DNA of 64,000 nt from assembly GCF_014204495.1 (NCBI RefSeq), contig NZ_JACHLN010000004.1, forward strand, positions 434,001 through 498,000, read 5' to 3'. Within the stretch, counting starts at the first letter, position 1, and every line of letters begins with the position of its first letter. The notes under the pieces are model-generated. The model worked only from the letters and a program-made list of their open reading frames with translations, was not told the DNA's origin and did no database searches. The translations under genes and the position numbers were made by a program. Below are positions 47,625 through 56,565 of the stretch, in pieces. Source of the stretch: Sphingomonas kyeonggiensis. GTDB lineage: Bacteria; Pseudomonadota; Alphaproteobacteria; Sphingomonadales; Sphingomonadaceae.

Positions 47625-49241
47625 ATGGGTATCAGCAGGCGTGACGCGTTCGGGGCGGTGCTGGCAGGAGGCGCGGCGGTGGCCGGAGGCGCCGGGGCGC
47701 TGCTCCGGCCGGACGAGGCCCATGCGACGCAAACAGACGCTTTGGTCCCCGGATATAAGCGCGGCTTCGACAATCAGCGCATCGCCGACCTGGGCGACGG
47801 GCGCTTCCTGAACCCGCTGCTCGCCGGCGATCATCCCGATCCCGCCATCCTGAAGGACGGCGCGGATTACTACATGACCTTCTCCAGCTTCGATTCCTAT
47901 CCGGGCATCACGATCTGGCATAGCCGCGACCTGGTGAACTGGCAGCCGCGCAAGGCGGCGCTGACCAGGAATATCGGCTCGGTCTGGGCAGTTAGCCTGG
48001 AGAAGCACAATGGCCGCTACTTCATCTACATCCCGGTGAAGGCCAGCCCGAACTCGATCTTCGTGATCTGGGCGGACCATATCGACGGGCCGTGGAGCGA
48101 CCCCATCGACCTGGGGCTGCACGCCCATATCGACCCCTGCCACGCGGTGGGTGAAGACGGTTCCAGATGGCTGTTCCTTTCGGGCGGAGACCGGGTGCGG
48201 CTTTCCGAGGATGGTCTGTCCACTGTGGGCCAGGTCGAGCATGTCTACGATCCCTGGCACTATCCCGAGGAATGGGACGTGGAGAGCTTCTCCCCCGAGG
48301 GACCGAAGATCCATCACCACAAGGGCTGGTTCTACATGATCACCGCGGTGGGCGGCACGGCGGGCCCGCCGACCGGCCATATGGTGATCGCGGCGCGTTC
48401 GCGCTCGATCCACGGCCCCTGGGAGCAGTGTCCCGCAAACCCATTGGTGCGCACTGTCAACAACGACGAGGCCTGGTGGTCGCGCGGGCATGCGAGCCTG
48501 GTCGAGGCGCCCGATGGGAGCTGGTGGTCGATCTATCACGGCTTCGAGAACGGCTATTGGACGCTGGGCCGCCAGGCCCTGCTCGACCCCATAGAATGGA
48601 CGGCGGACGGCTGGTTCAAGATGACCGGCGGCGACCTTTCCAAGCCGATCCGCAAGCCCAGGGGCGGCGCGCGGGTGCCGCATGGCCAGGCGCTGTCGGA
48701 CGATTTCACCGGGCCGCTGGCGCTGGGCCGGAAGTGGAATTTCTTCAAACCCTCGCAGACGGAATCGGACAGAGTGCACGCCGAAGCTGGCACACTGACC
48801 CTGAAGGCCGCGGGCAAGGCGCCGGTGGACTCGTCGCCGCTGCTGCTGATCGCCGGCGACACCGGATACGAGTTCGAATGCGAGATCGAGATCGCGCCGG
48901 GCGGCACCGCGGGCCTCGTGCTCTTCTATGACGAGAAGCTCTATTGCGGGCTGGGCTTCGACGAGAAGAAGTTCGTCACCCACCAGTACGGCATGGAGCG
49001 CGGGCGGCCGGCCAATCCCTATGGCCGCAAGCTCAGAATGCGGGTGCGCAACGACAGGCATATCGTGGCGTTCCACCTGTCGGGCGATGGCGGGAAGACG
49101 TGGAAGCGGTTCGACCGGGGCATGGAAGTCTCGGGCTATCACCACAATGTGCGCGGCGGCTTCCTGATGCTGCGGCCGGGGCTGTACTCGGCGGGCGCGG
49201 GCGAGGCGAAGTTCCGGGACTTCAAGTTCCGGGCGCTCTGA
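47625..49241 (+). CDS. Glycoside hydrolase family 43 enzyme, Tat-exported
   Basis: A 538-residue enzyme acting on arabinose- or xylose-containing polysaccharides. The N-terminus has a twin-arginine signal (GISRRDAFGAVLAGG). The five-bladed propeller shows the GH43 residues: the catalytic base in GDHPDPAIL, the pKa-modulating D in HIDPCHAVG, and the acid in ESFSPEGPKI. The C-terminal 200 residues form a beta-sandwich (LSDDFTGPLALGRKWNF, then SSPLLLIAGDTGYEFECEIE) typical of GH43 subfamilies with an accessory domain. ATG 47625 is preceded by GGAGAGG; earlier in-frame ATGs lie before the signal. Specificity (xylosidase or arabinofuranosidase) cannot be decided. Confidence 0.92.
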   Translation: MGISRRDAFGAVLAGGAAVAGGAGALLRPDEAHATQTDALVPGYKRGFDNQRIADLGDGRFLNPLLAGDHPDPAILKDGADYYMTFSSFDSYPGITIWHSRDLVNWQPRKAALTRNIGSVWAVSLEKHNGRYFIYIPVKASPNSIFVIWADHIDGPWSDPIDLGLHAHIDPCHAVGEDGSRWLFLSGGDRVRLSEDGLSTVGQVEHVYDPWHYPEEWDVESFSPEGPKIHHHKGWFYMITAVGGTAGPPTGHMVIAARSRSIHGPWEQCPANPLVRTVNNDEAWWSRGHASLVEAPDGSWWSIYHGFENGYWTLGRQALLDPIEWTADGWFKMTGGDLSKPIRKPRGGARVPHGQALSDDFTGPLALGRKWNFFKPSQTESDRVHAEAGTLTLKAAGKAPVDSSPLLLIAGDTGYEFECEIEIAPGGTAGLVLFYDEKLYCGLGFDEKKFVTHQYGMERGRPANPYGRKLRMRVRNDRHIVAFHLSGDGGKTWKRFDRGMEVSGYHHNVRGGFLMLRPGLYSAGAGEAKFRDFKFRAL

Positions 49242-49329
49242 CTTGGCGATCGTGGCGGTTCCGCGCTAGGCGGGCCGCCATGATCGAAGCCGGCATGTTC
49301 TTGCGCCCCTCTTTCGCAGCACGCGCGGC

Positions 49330-49869
49330 GTGACGCTCGTCCGGCTGAACAAGCCCTATGGCATGCTGAGCCAGTTCACCGATCGCGGCACCGAGACGGC
49401 GCGCGCCACCCTGTCCGACCTGATCGACATGCCGGGCGTCTATCCGGCCGGGCGGCTCGACCGGGACAGCGAGGGGCTGCTGCTGCTGACCGACGACGGC
49501 AGGTTGCAGGCGCGGATCGCCGATCCCAAGTTCAAGCTGCCCAAGACCTATCTGGTCCAGGTGGAAGGCGAGCCGGGCGAGGAAGCGCTGCATCGGCTGC
49601 GTACCGGCGTGGTGCTGAAGGACGGCCCGACGCTGCCGGCGCTGGCCGAGCGGATCGACGCGCCCGAGCTGTGGCCGCGCGATCCGCCGATCCGCTATCG
49701 CGCGAGCATCCCCGATTGCTGGATCCGGCTGACCATCCGCGAGGGGCGCAACCGCCAGGTGCGCCGGATGACCGCGGCGGTCGATCATCCCACCCTGCGG
49801 CTGGTGCGGTGGAGCATCGGCGACTGGTCGCTCGACGGCTTGGCCAGCGGCGAATGGCGGGTGGTGTGA
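49330..49869 (+). CDS. rluE: 23S rRNA pseudouridine synthase E
   Basis: Forms pseudouridine 2457 in 23S rRNA. The 179-residue product closely follows E. coli RluE: LVRLNKPYGMLSQFTDRG, the catalytic aspartate in YPAGRLDRDSEGLLLLT, LKDGPTLPALAERIDAPE, and the EGRNRQVRRMTA motif, ending LASGEWRVV. It starts with GTG 49330 and lacks the N-terminal S4 domain, as RluE does. It converges on the TRIC gene with only 2 bp between stops. Confidence 0.94.
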   Translation: MTLVRLNKPYGMLSQFTDRGTETARATLSDLIDMPGVYPAGRLDRDSEGLLLLTDDGRLQARIADPKFKLPKTYLVQVEGEPGEEALHRLRTGVVLKDGPTLPALAERIDAPELWPRDPPIRYRASIPDCWIRLTIREGRNRQVRRMTAAVDHPTLRLVRWSIGDWSLDGLASGEWRVV

Positions 49870-49871
49870 GG

Positions 49872-50528
49872 CTAGTGCAGATGCGGCAGCCGCCATGCGC
49901 CAAGGAGCGCGGCGGCGCGTAGCGTGAAGATCGCCAGCGCGCCGGCCGCGCCAGCCACGTCCTGGCGCACCTGGAAACGGCGGACCAGCACGACGATCAG
50001 CGTCGCGCCGGCAATGGCGGCGGTGGCGTAGAAATCCTCGTGCAGGACCTTGGGCACCCGGGCCAGCAGCACGTCGCGCAGCATGCCGCCGCCGCAACCA
50101 TTGACGGTGGCGATGATCACGACCGAGGCGCTGTTGAGCCTGTAGTCGAGGCATTTGCGCGCACCGGCAACCGCCGCGAGCGCGAGGCCGCCGCCCTCGA
50201 ACACATCGACCAGCAGCGGCGGGGTGAAGTTCGCCACCGGCCCCAGGACGAGCGACGCGACGAGGACGCACAGGGTCGCGGCCAGCGCCAGCGCCGCATA
50301 ACGCCAGTCGCGGAACGGCGCGGGCGGGTGCTCGCCGAGAAGCAGGTCGCGGATGACCGCGCCGCCGACCGAGCCGACAAAGGACAGCACCAGGATGCCG
50401 AACAGGTCGAAGTCCGCCTGGACAGCCGTGAGCGCGCACTCCACCGCCAGCACGAAGGTGGCAGCGAGATCCACGGCGTCCAGCATCCTGTCGCGGATGC
50501 GGTTCGTGGCGGCGGCGTCGAGCTTCAT
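49872..50528 (-). CDS. TRIC/UPF0126 family cation channel
   Basis: A 218-residue membrane protein with seven predicted helices arranged as two similar halves. The glycine motifs SFVGSVGGAVIRDLLLGEHPPA and ATVNGCGGGMLRDVLLARVP are diagnostic of the bacterial TRIC (YicG-like) family of potassium-permeable channels. ATG 50528 gives the family-length protein; the upstream continuation of the frame is a shadow of the halogenase gene. Confidence 0.92.
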   Translation of the reverse strand: MKLDAAATNRIRDRMLDAVDLAATFVLAVECALTAVQADFDLFGILVLSFVGSVGGAVIRDLLLGEHPPAPFRDWRYAALALAATLCVLVASLVLGPVANFTPPLLVDVFEGGGLALAAVAGARKCLDYRLNSASVVIIATVNGCGGGMLRDVLLARVPKVLHEDFYATAAIAGATLIVVLVRRFQVRQDVAGAAGALAIFTLRAAALLGAWRLPHLH

Positions 50529-50624
50529 CACGGCATGCTCCGTCCGGTCGCCGGCAAGACTAGGCCGGGTTTCACATCGCAACCAGTGGCTTCCGCGAAC
50601 CGCGCAGGCTAAGCTCGGTCTCGC

Positions 50625-52151
50625 ATGGGCAAGAGGCGCATCCTTATCGTCGGCGGGGGCACCGCGGGGTGGCTCACGGCCGCCTATCTCGCGCGGTTCC
50701 TCGACGTGGCGGACAGCGCGCGGATCGAGATCACGCTGCTCGAATCGCCCGAGCTGGGGATCATCGGGGTGGGCGAAGGCACCTTCCCGACGATCCGATC
50801 GACGCTGAAGTTCCTCGGCATCGACGAGACCCAGTTCATCCGCGCGACCAGTGCGACGTTCAAGCAGGGCATCCGCTTCAACGACTGGCTCCACGCACCT
50901 TTGCCCGACGGCACGCGGCATCATTATCTCCACCCGTTCGAAGCTCCTTTCTACACCGAGGGGACCAGCCTGGTGCCCTATTGGCTGCTCCAGGACGCCG
51001 AGACGCGGCCGCCCTTCGCCGAGGCGGTGACGATCCAGAACCGCGTCGCCGAGAGCCGGCGGGCACCCAAGAAGCGGGGCGAGGGCGAGTTCTCCGGGCC
51101 GCTCAACTATGCCTATCATTTCGACGCGGCACGGCTCGCGAAGATCCTGCAGGAGCGCGCGGTCGAGCTGGGGGTGCGGCACGTCAGCGGGCTGCTGACC
51201 GGCGTCGAGCTGGACGCGGAGGGCGCGATCGCCCGGGTGCAGACCCGCGAGCTGGGCGCGCTGGAGGCGGACCTCTATATCGACTGCTCCGGTTTCCGGG
51301 CGGAACTGATCGGCAAGGCGCTGGGGGCGGAGTTCAAGTCGGCCCGGCAGGTGCTGTTCACCGACCGGGCGATCGCCTGCAAGATCCCCTATGCCGATCC
51401 CGACGCGCCGATCGAGAGCTTCACCATCGCGGCGGCGCATGCGGCGGGCTGGACCTGGGACATCGGGCTGGAGGGCGCGCGGGGCATCGGCACGGTCTAT
51501 TCCTCGACGCACATGTCCGACGACGAAGCGGCGCAGGTGCTGCGCGACTATGTGGGGCATGACGACTACAAGGCCCGCATCATCCCGTTCGAGCCCGGCT
51601 ATCGCGAGGCGCAATGGGTGAAGAACTGCGTGGCGGTGGGCCTGTCGGGCGGGTTCCTCGAGCCGCTGGAATCGACCGGCGTGGTGCTGATCGAGGCCGC
51701 CGTCGGCATGATCGCCGAGCTGTTCCCGCATAACGGGCCGATCGATGCCCCGGCCAGGCGCTTCAACGAGCTGATCGTCGCGCGCTACGAGCGGATCATC
51801 AACTTCCTCAAGCTCCATTACTGCCTGAGCCGGCGCGACGAGCCCTTCTGGCGCGACAATGCCGATCCGGCCTCGATCCCCGAGGCATTGCAGGAACTGC
51901 TGCGGCAATGGCGCCACCGGCCGCCGGGACGCTTCGACTTCCTGCTCGACCTGGAGAGCTTCGCCTTCTTCAACTACCAGTACATCCTCTACGGGATGGA
52001 CTATCGCACCGACCTGTCGGACGGGCGCGGCGATTTCCCGAACGTGGCGGCGGCGGAGAAGCTGTTCGCGCGGATCCGGACGTTCAGCGAGCGGGCCACC
52101 GAGGATCTGCCGACGCACCGGGCGCTGATCGACGCGATCAACGCGAAGTAG
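50625..52151 (+). CDS. Flavin-dependent (tryptophan 7-halogenase family) halogenase
   Basis: A 508-residue FAD-dependent halogenase. The N-terminal nucleotide motif is LIVGGGTAGWLTAAYLARF, and the catalytic lysine region is GEGTFPTIRSTLKFLGID. SGGFLEPLESTGVVLIEAAV supplies the conserved glutamate. The WxWxIP signature appears as AGWTWDIGLEGARGIG, with G-L instead of P, as in the sphingomonad/caulobacter paralogues that often sit near TonB receptors. The substrate is probably not free tryptophan. Monocistronic; dispersed repeats follow the stop. Confidence 0.92.
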   Translation: MGKRRILIVGGGTAGWLTAAYLARFLDVADSARIEITLLESPELGIIGVGEGTFPTIRSTLKFLGIDETQFIRATSATFKQGIRFNDWLHAPLPDGTRHHYLHPFEAPFYTEGTSLVPYWLLQDAETRPPFAEAVTIQNRVAESRRAPKKRGEGEFSGPLNYAYHFDAARLAKILQERAVELGVRHVSGLLTGVELDAEGAIARVQTRELGALEADLYIDCSGFRAELIGKALGAEFKSARQVLFTDRAIACKIPYADPDAPIESFTIAAAHAAGWTWDIGLEGARGIGTVYSSTHMSDDEAAQVLRDYVGHDDYKARIIPFEPGYREAQWVKNCVAVGLSGGFLEPLESTGVVLIEAAVGMIAELFPHNGPIDAPARRFNELIVARYERIINFLKLHYCLSRRDEPFWRDNADPASIPEALQELLRQWRHRPPGRFDFLLDLESFAFFNYQYILYGMDYRTDLSDGRGDFPNVAAAEKLFARIRTFSERATEDLPTHRALIDAINAK

Positions 52152-52152
52152 C

Positions 52153-52348
52153 CGTCATCCCGGCGAAAGCCGGGATCTCGGGCGGCTCTTTCCTCGATAT
52201 CTTCTCTCGTCATCCCCGCGCAGGCGGGGATCCAGAGCCACGCAGGACGTCGCTTTGTTACCCTGGATCCCCGCCTGCGCGGGGATGACGGTTATGTTGT
52301 TGGCGCAAGATCTCCCTGCCCGAGATCCCGGCTTTCGCCGGGATGACG
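52153..52348. repeat. Nested REP-like inverted repeats
   Basis: Two repeat families are arranged A-B-B'-A'. A (52153-52182, beginning CGTCATCCCGGCGAAAGCCG) and A' (52319-52348) are exact 30-bp reverse complements; B (52208-52235, beginning CGTCATCCCCGCGCAGGCGG) and B' (52263-52290) are 28-bp complements. No gene lies in 52,152-52,391. The structure may terminate both flanking genes. Confidence 0.85.
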
Positions 52349-52391
52349 ATCGTGGCGCGGGATGACGGTTGGGGTACTGGTGCCGTTCCGG

Positions 52392-53600
52392 TCAGAGCAC
52401 CCAATCCAGCTGGACGAAGAGCTTGTTGGTATCCGTGGCGAACTGCTTCGCCTTGTAGCGGCCATAGCGGGCGGAGAGCGCGTAGCGCCCGTGCTTCACG
52501 CCGGCGATGAAGTCGAACTCGTCGCCATATTGCAGGTCGAGCCGGTCGCTGTGGAAGCGGTGATAGATCGCACCGACATTGATAGCGTCGAGCGGGCCGA
52601 CCTTCTTCCAGGCATAGCCGACATTGCCATAGAGATCTCGCAGGCCGTTCGGCGGATTGGTGCCGAACTTGCCGGCCCAGCCGTTGAACTTGAACAGCGG
52701 CGCGAGCGGGGTCTGGACGCTGGTGAGCGCCACGCCCTTGTCGGCGCCGAGCACTTCATAGCCGGCGGTCAGGCTGAGGCCCTTGGCAGTGAGCTTGGCC
52801 TCGCCCATCCAGTAATCGGCGGCGTAGCGATTGGGATTGCGATGGTAATTGCTCTGCCGCGCCCAGCTGGCGGCATAGCCAAGCGACACATCCTTGCCGA
52901 GCGGCCGATTGCCGCTGAAGCGCACGCCATAGGTCTGGGTCGACAGGCGGAAGCCCTGCACCGCGGCTTCGTCCTGATCGACCAGATAGGCGAAGCCGCT
53001 GAGCGTGCCGATCCTGGTACCATAGTTGACCAGCGCGAAGACATTGTCGCCGCCGATCGCCTGAGGCCGGGAACCGCGGCCCTGGCGGCCGTCGGTGGTC
53101 CGCACGCTCCAGCTATACGCCACGTCGGTGCTCAGCCCGAGCGGCTTGCCATATTGGAAGCGGACCGCATCATAGGTCCGCTCGCTCTGCCGCCACGGCG
53201 CGTTGCCGACAAAGCGGTCATCGGCGAAGTTGAGGCGCTGGCGCCCGGCGGTCACGGCCAGCCCGTCCTTGCCGGCATAGCGGAGCTGGGCGCGATTGAG
53301 CTCGAGATTCTCGGCGTCAGGGATCAGCGGATAGCGGGTCTTGCCGTTGAACCCGTCATTATAGCTGTTGGTCAGCGCGACCACCGCATCCACATCGACC
53401 AGCGCCGTCCAGTTCCGCCAGCTCGCCGTCACGCCCGGACGGACGCGAAGCGTCACCGCATCGGCGTCTTCGGGCATGCCGTCCTGCTCGAAATGCTCCC
53501 AGCGCAGCCGGATATCCAGGTTGGGCGTGAACTTCACTTCCTGCGCCCGCGCCGTGCCGGCGACGAGCAATCCCATAGCGCAAACCAGCGCTTTCTTCAT
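52392..53600 (-). CDS. Alginate-export-type outer-membrane porin
   Basis: A 402-residue predicted beta-barrel of the alginate export (AlgE-like) family. Signal peptide MKKALVCAMGLLVAGTARAQ; the barrel begins VKFTPNLDIRLRWEHFEQDG, with many GR/GY strand turns (GRQRLNFADDRFVGNAPWRQ), and ends with the aromatic-terminated strand LFVQLDWVL. It probably allows diffusion of a polyanion or small carbohydrate. ATG 53600 is preceded by GAGGAAAG. Confidence 0.88.
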   Translation of the reverse strand: MKKALVCAMGLLVAGTARAQEVKFTPNLDIRLRWEHFEQDGMPEDADAVTLRVRPGVTASWRNWTALVDVDAVVALTNSYNDGFNGKTRYPLIPDAENLELNRAQLRYAGKDGLAVTAGRQRLNFADDRFVGNAPWRQSERTYDAVRFQYGKPLGLSTDVAYSWSVRTTDGRQGRGSRPQAIGGDNVFALVNYGTRIGTLSGFAYLVDQDEAAVQGFRLSTQTYGVRFSGNRPLGKDVSLGYAASWARQSNYHRNPNRYAADYWMGEAKLTAKGLSLTAGYEVLGADKGVALTSVQTPLAPLFKFNGWAGKFGTNPPNGLRDLYGNVGYAWKKVGPLDAINVGAIYHRFHSDRLDLQYGDEFDFIAGVKHGRYALSARYGRYKAKQFATDTNKLFVQLDWVL

Positions 53601-53612
53601 TCTGCTTTCCTC

Positions 53613-53649
53613 GAAAAGAACCCGCCCCTCCTTTATAGAACGGGGCGGG
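53613..53649 (-). terminator. Terminator of the antiporter gene
   Basis: On the minus strand CCCGCCCC and GGGGCGGG form an 8-bp stem followed by TTCTTTTC, in the 64-bp gap between the antiporter stop and the porin start. Confidence 0.65.
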
Positions 53650-53664
53650 CGGAGGAGGACCTCT

Positions 53665-55038
53665 TCAGGCAGCGGCGAGCTGCGGCTCAGGCTCGCCGCG
53701 GGCGCCGAGCTCACCGGTCTCGCGGGCCTTTCGGCCATAGACCAGCTCGAACAGCGGGGTGGCCATCACGGTGGTGACGATCGCCATCAGCACCAGCATC
53801 GAGAAGAGCGTCGGGCCGATGATGCCCTTCTGCAGGCCGATATTGATGATGATCAGCTCCATCAGGCCGCGCGAGTTCATCAGCGCGCCGATACCGAGCG
53901 CGGTGCGATTGTCCTCGCCGGCGAGGCGGGCCGCGGCCCAGCAGGCGCCGAACTTGGCGAGGATCGACACCGCGAGCACGCCCAGCGCGATCAGCAGCAG
54001 CTCGACCGAGTTGACCATGTCCATCCGGGTGTTGAGGCCCGAATAGGTGAAGAACATCGGCAGCAGCAGGACGACCGCGATCGGCTCGACCTTGCGCTGC
54101 AGCTCGCGGACGAACAGGCCGCGCGGCATGCAGACGCCCATCAGGAAGCCGCCGAAGATCGCGTGGATGCCGATCGCATCCATGACGAAGGCGGAGAGGC
54201 AGAAGAGCATCATCGTGACCGCGAGCATGCCCGTGGTCATCTCGCCCTTTTCCTCGACGATGCGGCCGAGCGGAGCGAGCAGCTTGCGACCCCAGATCAG
54301 CATGAAGCCGGCGTAGAGGATCGCGCCGCCGATCGCGAGCACCGCCACGCCTGGGCCGGCGCCGAAGGTCGCCAGCACCAGCGCCAGCACGCACCAGGAG
54401 GCAGCGTCGTCGAACGCGCCGGCCGTCAGCGAAAGCGTGCCGAGCGACGAGTTGGCGAGGCCGTTCTCATTGATGATGCGGGCGAGCATCGGGAAGGCGG
54501 TGAGCGCGATGCAGGCGCCCATGAACAGCGTGGCGTTCGACTGGCTGATGCCCGGCGTGAACAGGCCCGGCACGGTGAGCAGGAACGGCGTGATCAGCGC
54601 GGCGAGCAGGAACGGCGCGGCGATGCCGGCGGCCGAGACACCCGCGGCGCTCTTCGCCTTGGACTTGAAATGATCGAGCCGGAGCGTGAGGCCGACCATG
54701 AACATGTAGAGGCCGACGCCGAGCTGCGCGCCGGTGTAGAGCACGTTGCGCGTCTCCTTGGGGAAGATCGCCAGCTGGAGATCGGGGAAGAACAGGCCGA
54801 ACAGCGACGGGCCGAGCACCACGCCGGCGATCATCTCGCCGACGACCTGGGGCTGCTTGAGGAACTTCTGGCCGAGCCAGCCGACGACGCGGCAGGCGAG
54901 GATGATGATCGCGAGCTGCAGGAAGAAATGGATGCTGTAGTCGCCGGGCGCATAGCTCTTCGCGGCGTTCACCGCGGGGCCGTGCGGACTGAGCACATCG
55001 GTCAACGCATGCCAGGCACTATTCAACAGATCGAGCAT
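53665..55038 (-). CDS. CPA2-type cation:proton antiporter (Kef-like)
   Basis: A 457-residue integral membrane antiporter with about 12 helices. Recognisable CPA2 parts: GWLGQKFLKQPQVVGEMIAG with VVLGPSLFGLFFPDL, the ion-binding region in LTAGAFDDAASWCVLALVL (acidic pair DD), and MNSRGLMELIIINIGLQKG. It lacks the C-terminal TrkA-N regulatory domain of KefB/KefC, so control is different. Sodium or potassium specificity is undetermined. ATG 55038 follows GGGGGAAGG. Confidence 0.9.
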   Translation of the reverse strand: MLDLLNSAWHALTDVLSPHGPAVNAAKSYAPGDYSIHFFLQLAIIILACRVVGWLGQKFLKQPQVVGEMIAGVVLGPSLFGLFFPDLQLAIFPKETRNVLYTGAQLGVGLYMFMVGLTLRLDHFKSKAKSAAGVSAAGIAAPFLLAALITPFLLTVPGLFTPGISQSNATLFMGACIALTAFPMLARIINENGLANSSLGTLSLTAGAFDDAASWCVLALVLATFGAGPGVAVLAIGGAILYAGFMLIWGRKLLAPLGRIVEEKGEMTTGMLAVTMMLFCLSAFVMDAIGIHAIFGGFLMGVCMPRGLFVRELQRKVEPIAVVLLLPMFFTYSGLNTRMDMVNSVELLLIALGVLAVSILAKFGACWAAARLAGEDNRTALGIGALMNSRGLMELIIINIGLQKGIIGPTLFSMLVLMAIVTTVMATPLFELVYGRKARETGELGARGEPEPQLAAA

Positions 55039-55200
55039 TCTACCTTCCCCCACTCATCCTCTCGCGTGGCACTTGTGCGCCTGTCGCTTGGCAGGAAGGA
55101 GCGCGCGGCAATGGCTGCACGCAACTGCAAAGTTCGCCACCCCCCTGATTTTTCCGGCGGCCGGGATGTTTCTGTTGCATGTCGTCCACACAGTAGTAAC

Positions 55201-55233
55201 GTACCTACATGACAACGCGGACAATATAGGTAC
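55201..55233. promoter_or_regulatory. Operator-like dyad of the toxin-antitoxin operon
   Basis: GTACCTA (55201-55207) and TAGGTAC (55227-55233) are exact inverted repeats ending 11 bp before the antitoxin start. ATAGGTAC and ATAGGCAC also form a direct repeat there. Typical autoregulatory position for Phd/YefM antitoxins. Confidence 0.5.
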
Positions 55234-55244
55234 ATAGGCACCAA

Positions 55245-55469
55245 ATGAAGGTCATCACCAGCCGCGAATTCAACCAGGACGTGAGCGCCGCCAAGCGACT
55301 CGCGCGCGGCGAGCCGGTGTTCGTCACCGATCGCGGGCGGCCGACCCATGTACTGATGAGCATCGACCAGTTCCGTGCATTGAGCGGGCAGCGCGAGAGC
55401 ATCGTTGACCTGCTCGCCCTGCCCGCCGGCAGCCTCGATGCCGAGCTGGCGCCGCCGGGGCGCTGGTGA
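55245..55469 (+). CDS. Phd/YefM family antitoxin
   Basis: A 74-residue antitoxin. MKVITSREFNQDVSAAKRLA and PVFVTDRGRPTHVLMSIDQF form the DNA-binding Phd/YefM fold, and the C-terminal tail (ESIVDLLALP) would wrap the toxin. Expected to neutralise the PIN toxin and repress the operon. Its stop overlaps the toxin start. Confidence 0.92.
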   Translation: MKVITSREFNQDVSAAKRLARGEPVFVTDRGRPTHVLMSIDQFRALSGQRESIVDLLALPAGSLDAELAPPGRW

Positions 55470-55966
55470 TGTTCCTGCTCGACACGCCCATCGTCTATGA
55501 ACTGCGCAAGGCGCGCGCCGGCACCGCCGAGGCGGGGCTGACCGCCTGGGCTTCGGGGGTCGCGCGCGAGCGGTTGTTCCTCTCCGCGATCAGCCTGGTC
55601 GAGCTGGAGACCAGCGCCGCCGAGACCGCGCGGCGCGACAAGACGGCCGGCGCGATGCTGCGCGGCTGGATCGACGAGCAGCTGCTCCCGGCGTTCGAGG
55701 GGCATGTGCTGCCGCTCGACGCGGCGGTGGCGCGGCGGCGCGGGCAGCTCGCCCTGGGCGACACCCGCGATGCGCTGTTCGCCGCGACGGCGCTGGAGCA
55801 TGGACTGACCCTGGTGACCCGCAACACCGCGGCCTTCAAGGGCATGCGCGTGAAGCTGTTCGACCCGCGCGGCTATACGCCCGATGCGGCCGAGGAGGAG
55901 GGCGATTGGCGCGACGCCGCACGAACTGGTCCGCTTTGGCTCAAGAACTTGTTCGTCCGTGCGTGA
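55469..55966 (+). CDS. PIN domain toxin (VapC-like)
   Basis: A 165-residue putative endoribonuclease. The PIN acidic residues are visible: D5 in FLLDTPIVYEL, E in AISLVELETSAA, and the GDTRDALFAATALEHG cluster followed by LVTRNTAAFKG. The C-terminus is longer than typical VapC by about 30 residues (PDAAEEEGDWRDAARTG). ATG 55469 overlaps the antitoxin stop (TGATG). Forms a type II toxin-antitoxin pair with the Phd/YefM gene. Confidence 0.9.
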   Translation: MFLLDTPIVYELRKARAGTAEAGLTAWASGVARERLFLSAISLVELETSAAETARRDKTAGAMLRGWIDEQLLPAFEGHVLPLDAAVARRRGQLALGDTRDALFAATALEHGLTLVTRNTAAFKGMRVKLFDPRGYTPDAAEEEGDWRDAARTGPLWLKNLFVRA

Positions 55967-56036
55967 TGTGCGTTACGAAGAGGCCCGTATTGCCGCCTTC
56001 ACTTGTGGTTAGACAATTTACGGCAACAGTCGCCCA

Positions 56037-56555
56037 ATGGTACCTAAACTCAAGCCGATCTTTCATGCCCTCGCCCCCTTGCTGCGCGGCGAGAAGCAGC
56101 GCCAGGCGTCGGTCGACAAGCTCGGTCTGACCGGCAAGTCGGCGTCGCCGGAGCTGAAGGCGATCGTCGAGGAAGTCGCCCAGCTGTTCGGATCGAACAT
56201 GGGCATCGCGACGCTGATCGACCGGCAGACCCAGCATATCCTGGCCTGCCATGGCGGCGAGCTGAGCTCGACGCCGCGCGACATCTCGTTCTGCGGCCAC
56301 ACCATCGCCAATCCGCACGACGTGATGTGCGTGTTCGACGCCGCGCATGATCCGCGCTTCGCGGGCAATCCGCTGGTGCTCGGCTCGCCGCATATCCGCT
56401 TCTATGTCGGCGTGCCGCTGCTCACCCCCGAGGGCGAGGCGCTGGGCGCCTTGTGCGCGATCGACCAGCATCCGCGCGCCAAGCTGCTGCCCGAGCAGAG
56501 CAAGCGCCTGCGTGAGCTGGGTGAACGCGCGGCGGAACTGCTGGCCGCGGCCTGA
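56037..56555 (+). CDS. GAF domain sensor protein
   Basis: A 172-residue single-domain protein. GAF elements: LGSNMGIATLIDRQTQHILA, the ISFCGHTIANPHDVMCVFDA pair, and FYVGVPLLTPEGEALGALCAID. These stand-alone GAF proteins often bind a small ligand or a chromophore, or act as fRMsr-type methionine sulfoxide reductase relatives; the cysteines in SFCGHTI and VMCVFD leave that open. It lies beside response regulators and a hybrid kinase, so a signalling role is likely. Confidence 0.82.
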   Translation: MVPKLKPIFHALAPLLRGEKQRQASVDKLGLTGKSASPELKAIVEEVAQLFGSNMGIATLIDRQTQHILACHGGELSSTPRDISFCGHTIANPHDVMCVFDAAHDPRFAGNPLVLGSPHIRFYVGVPLLTPEGEALGALCAIDQHPRAKLLPEQSKRLRELGERAAELLAAA

Positions 56556-56565
56556 CGGCCGCCTT

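Noticed and set aside
50529..52118. N-terminal extension of the TRIC channel frame
   Set aside because: The extension is antisense to the halogenase gene; the TRIC family length and the ATG at 50528 fit without it.
52153..52348. Possible CRISPR array
   Set aside because: Repeats are inverted and nested, not direct, and match dispersed REP-type sequences.
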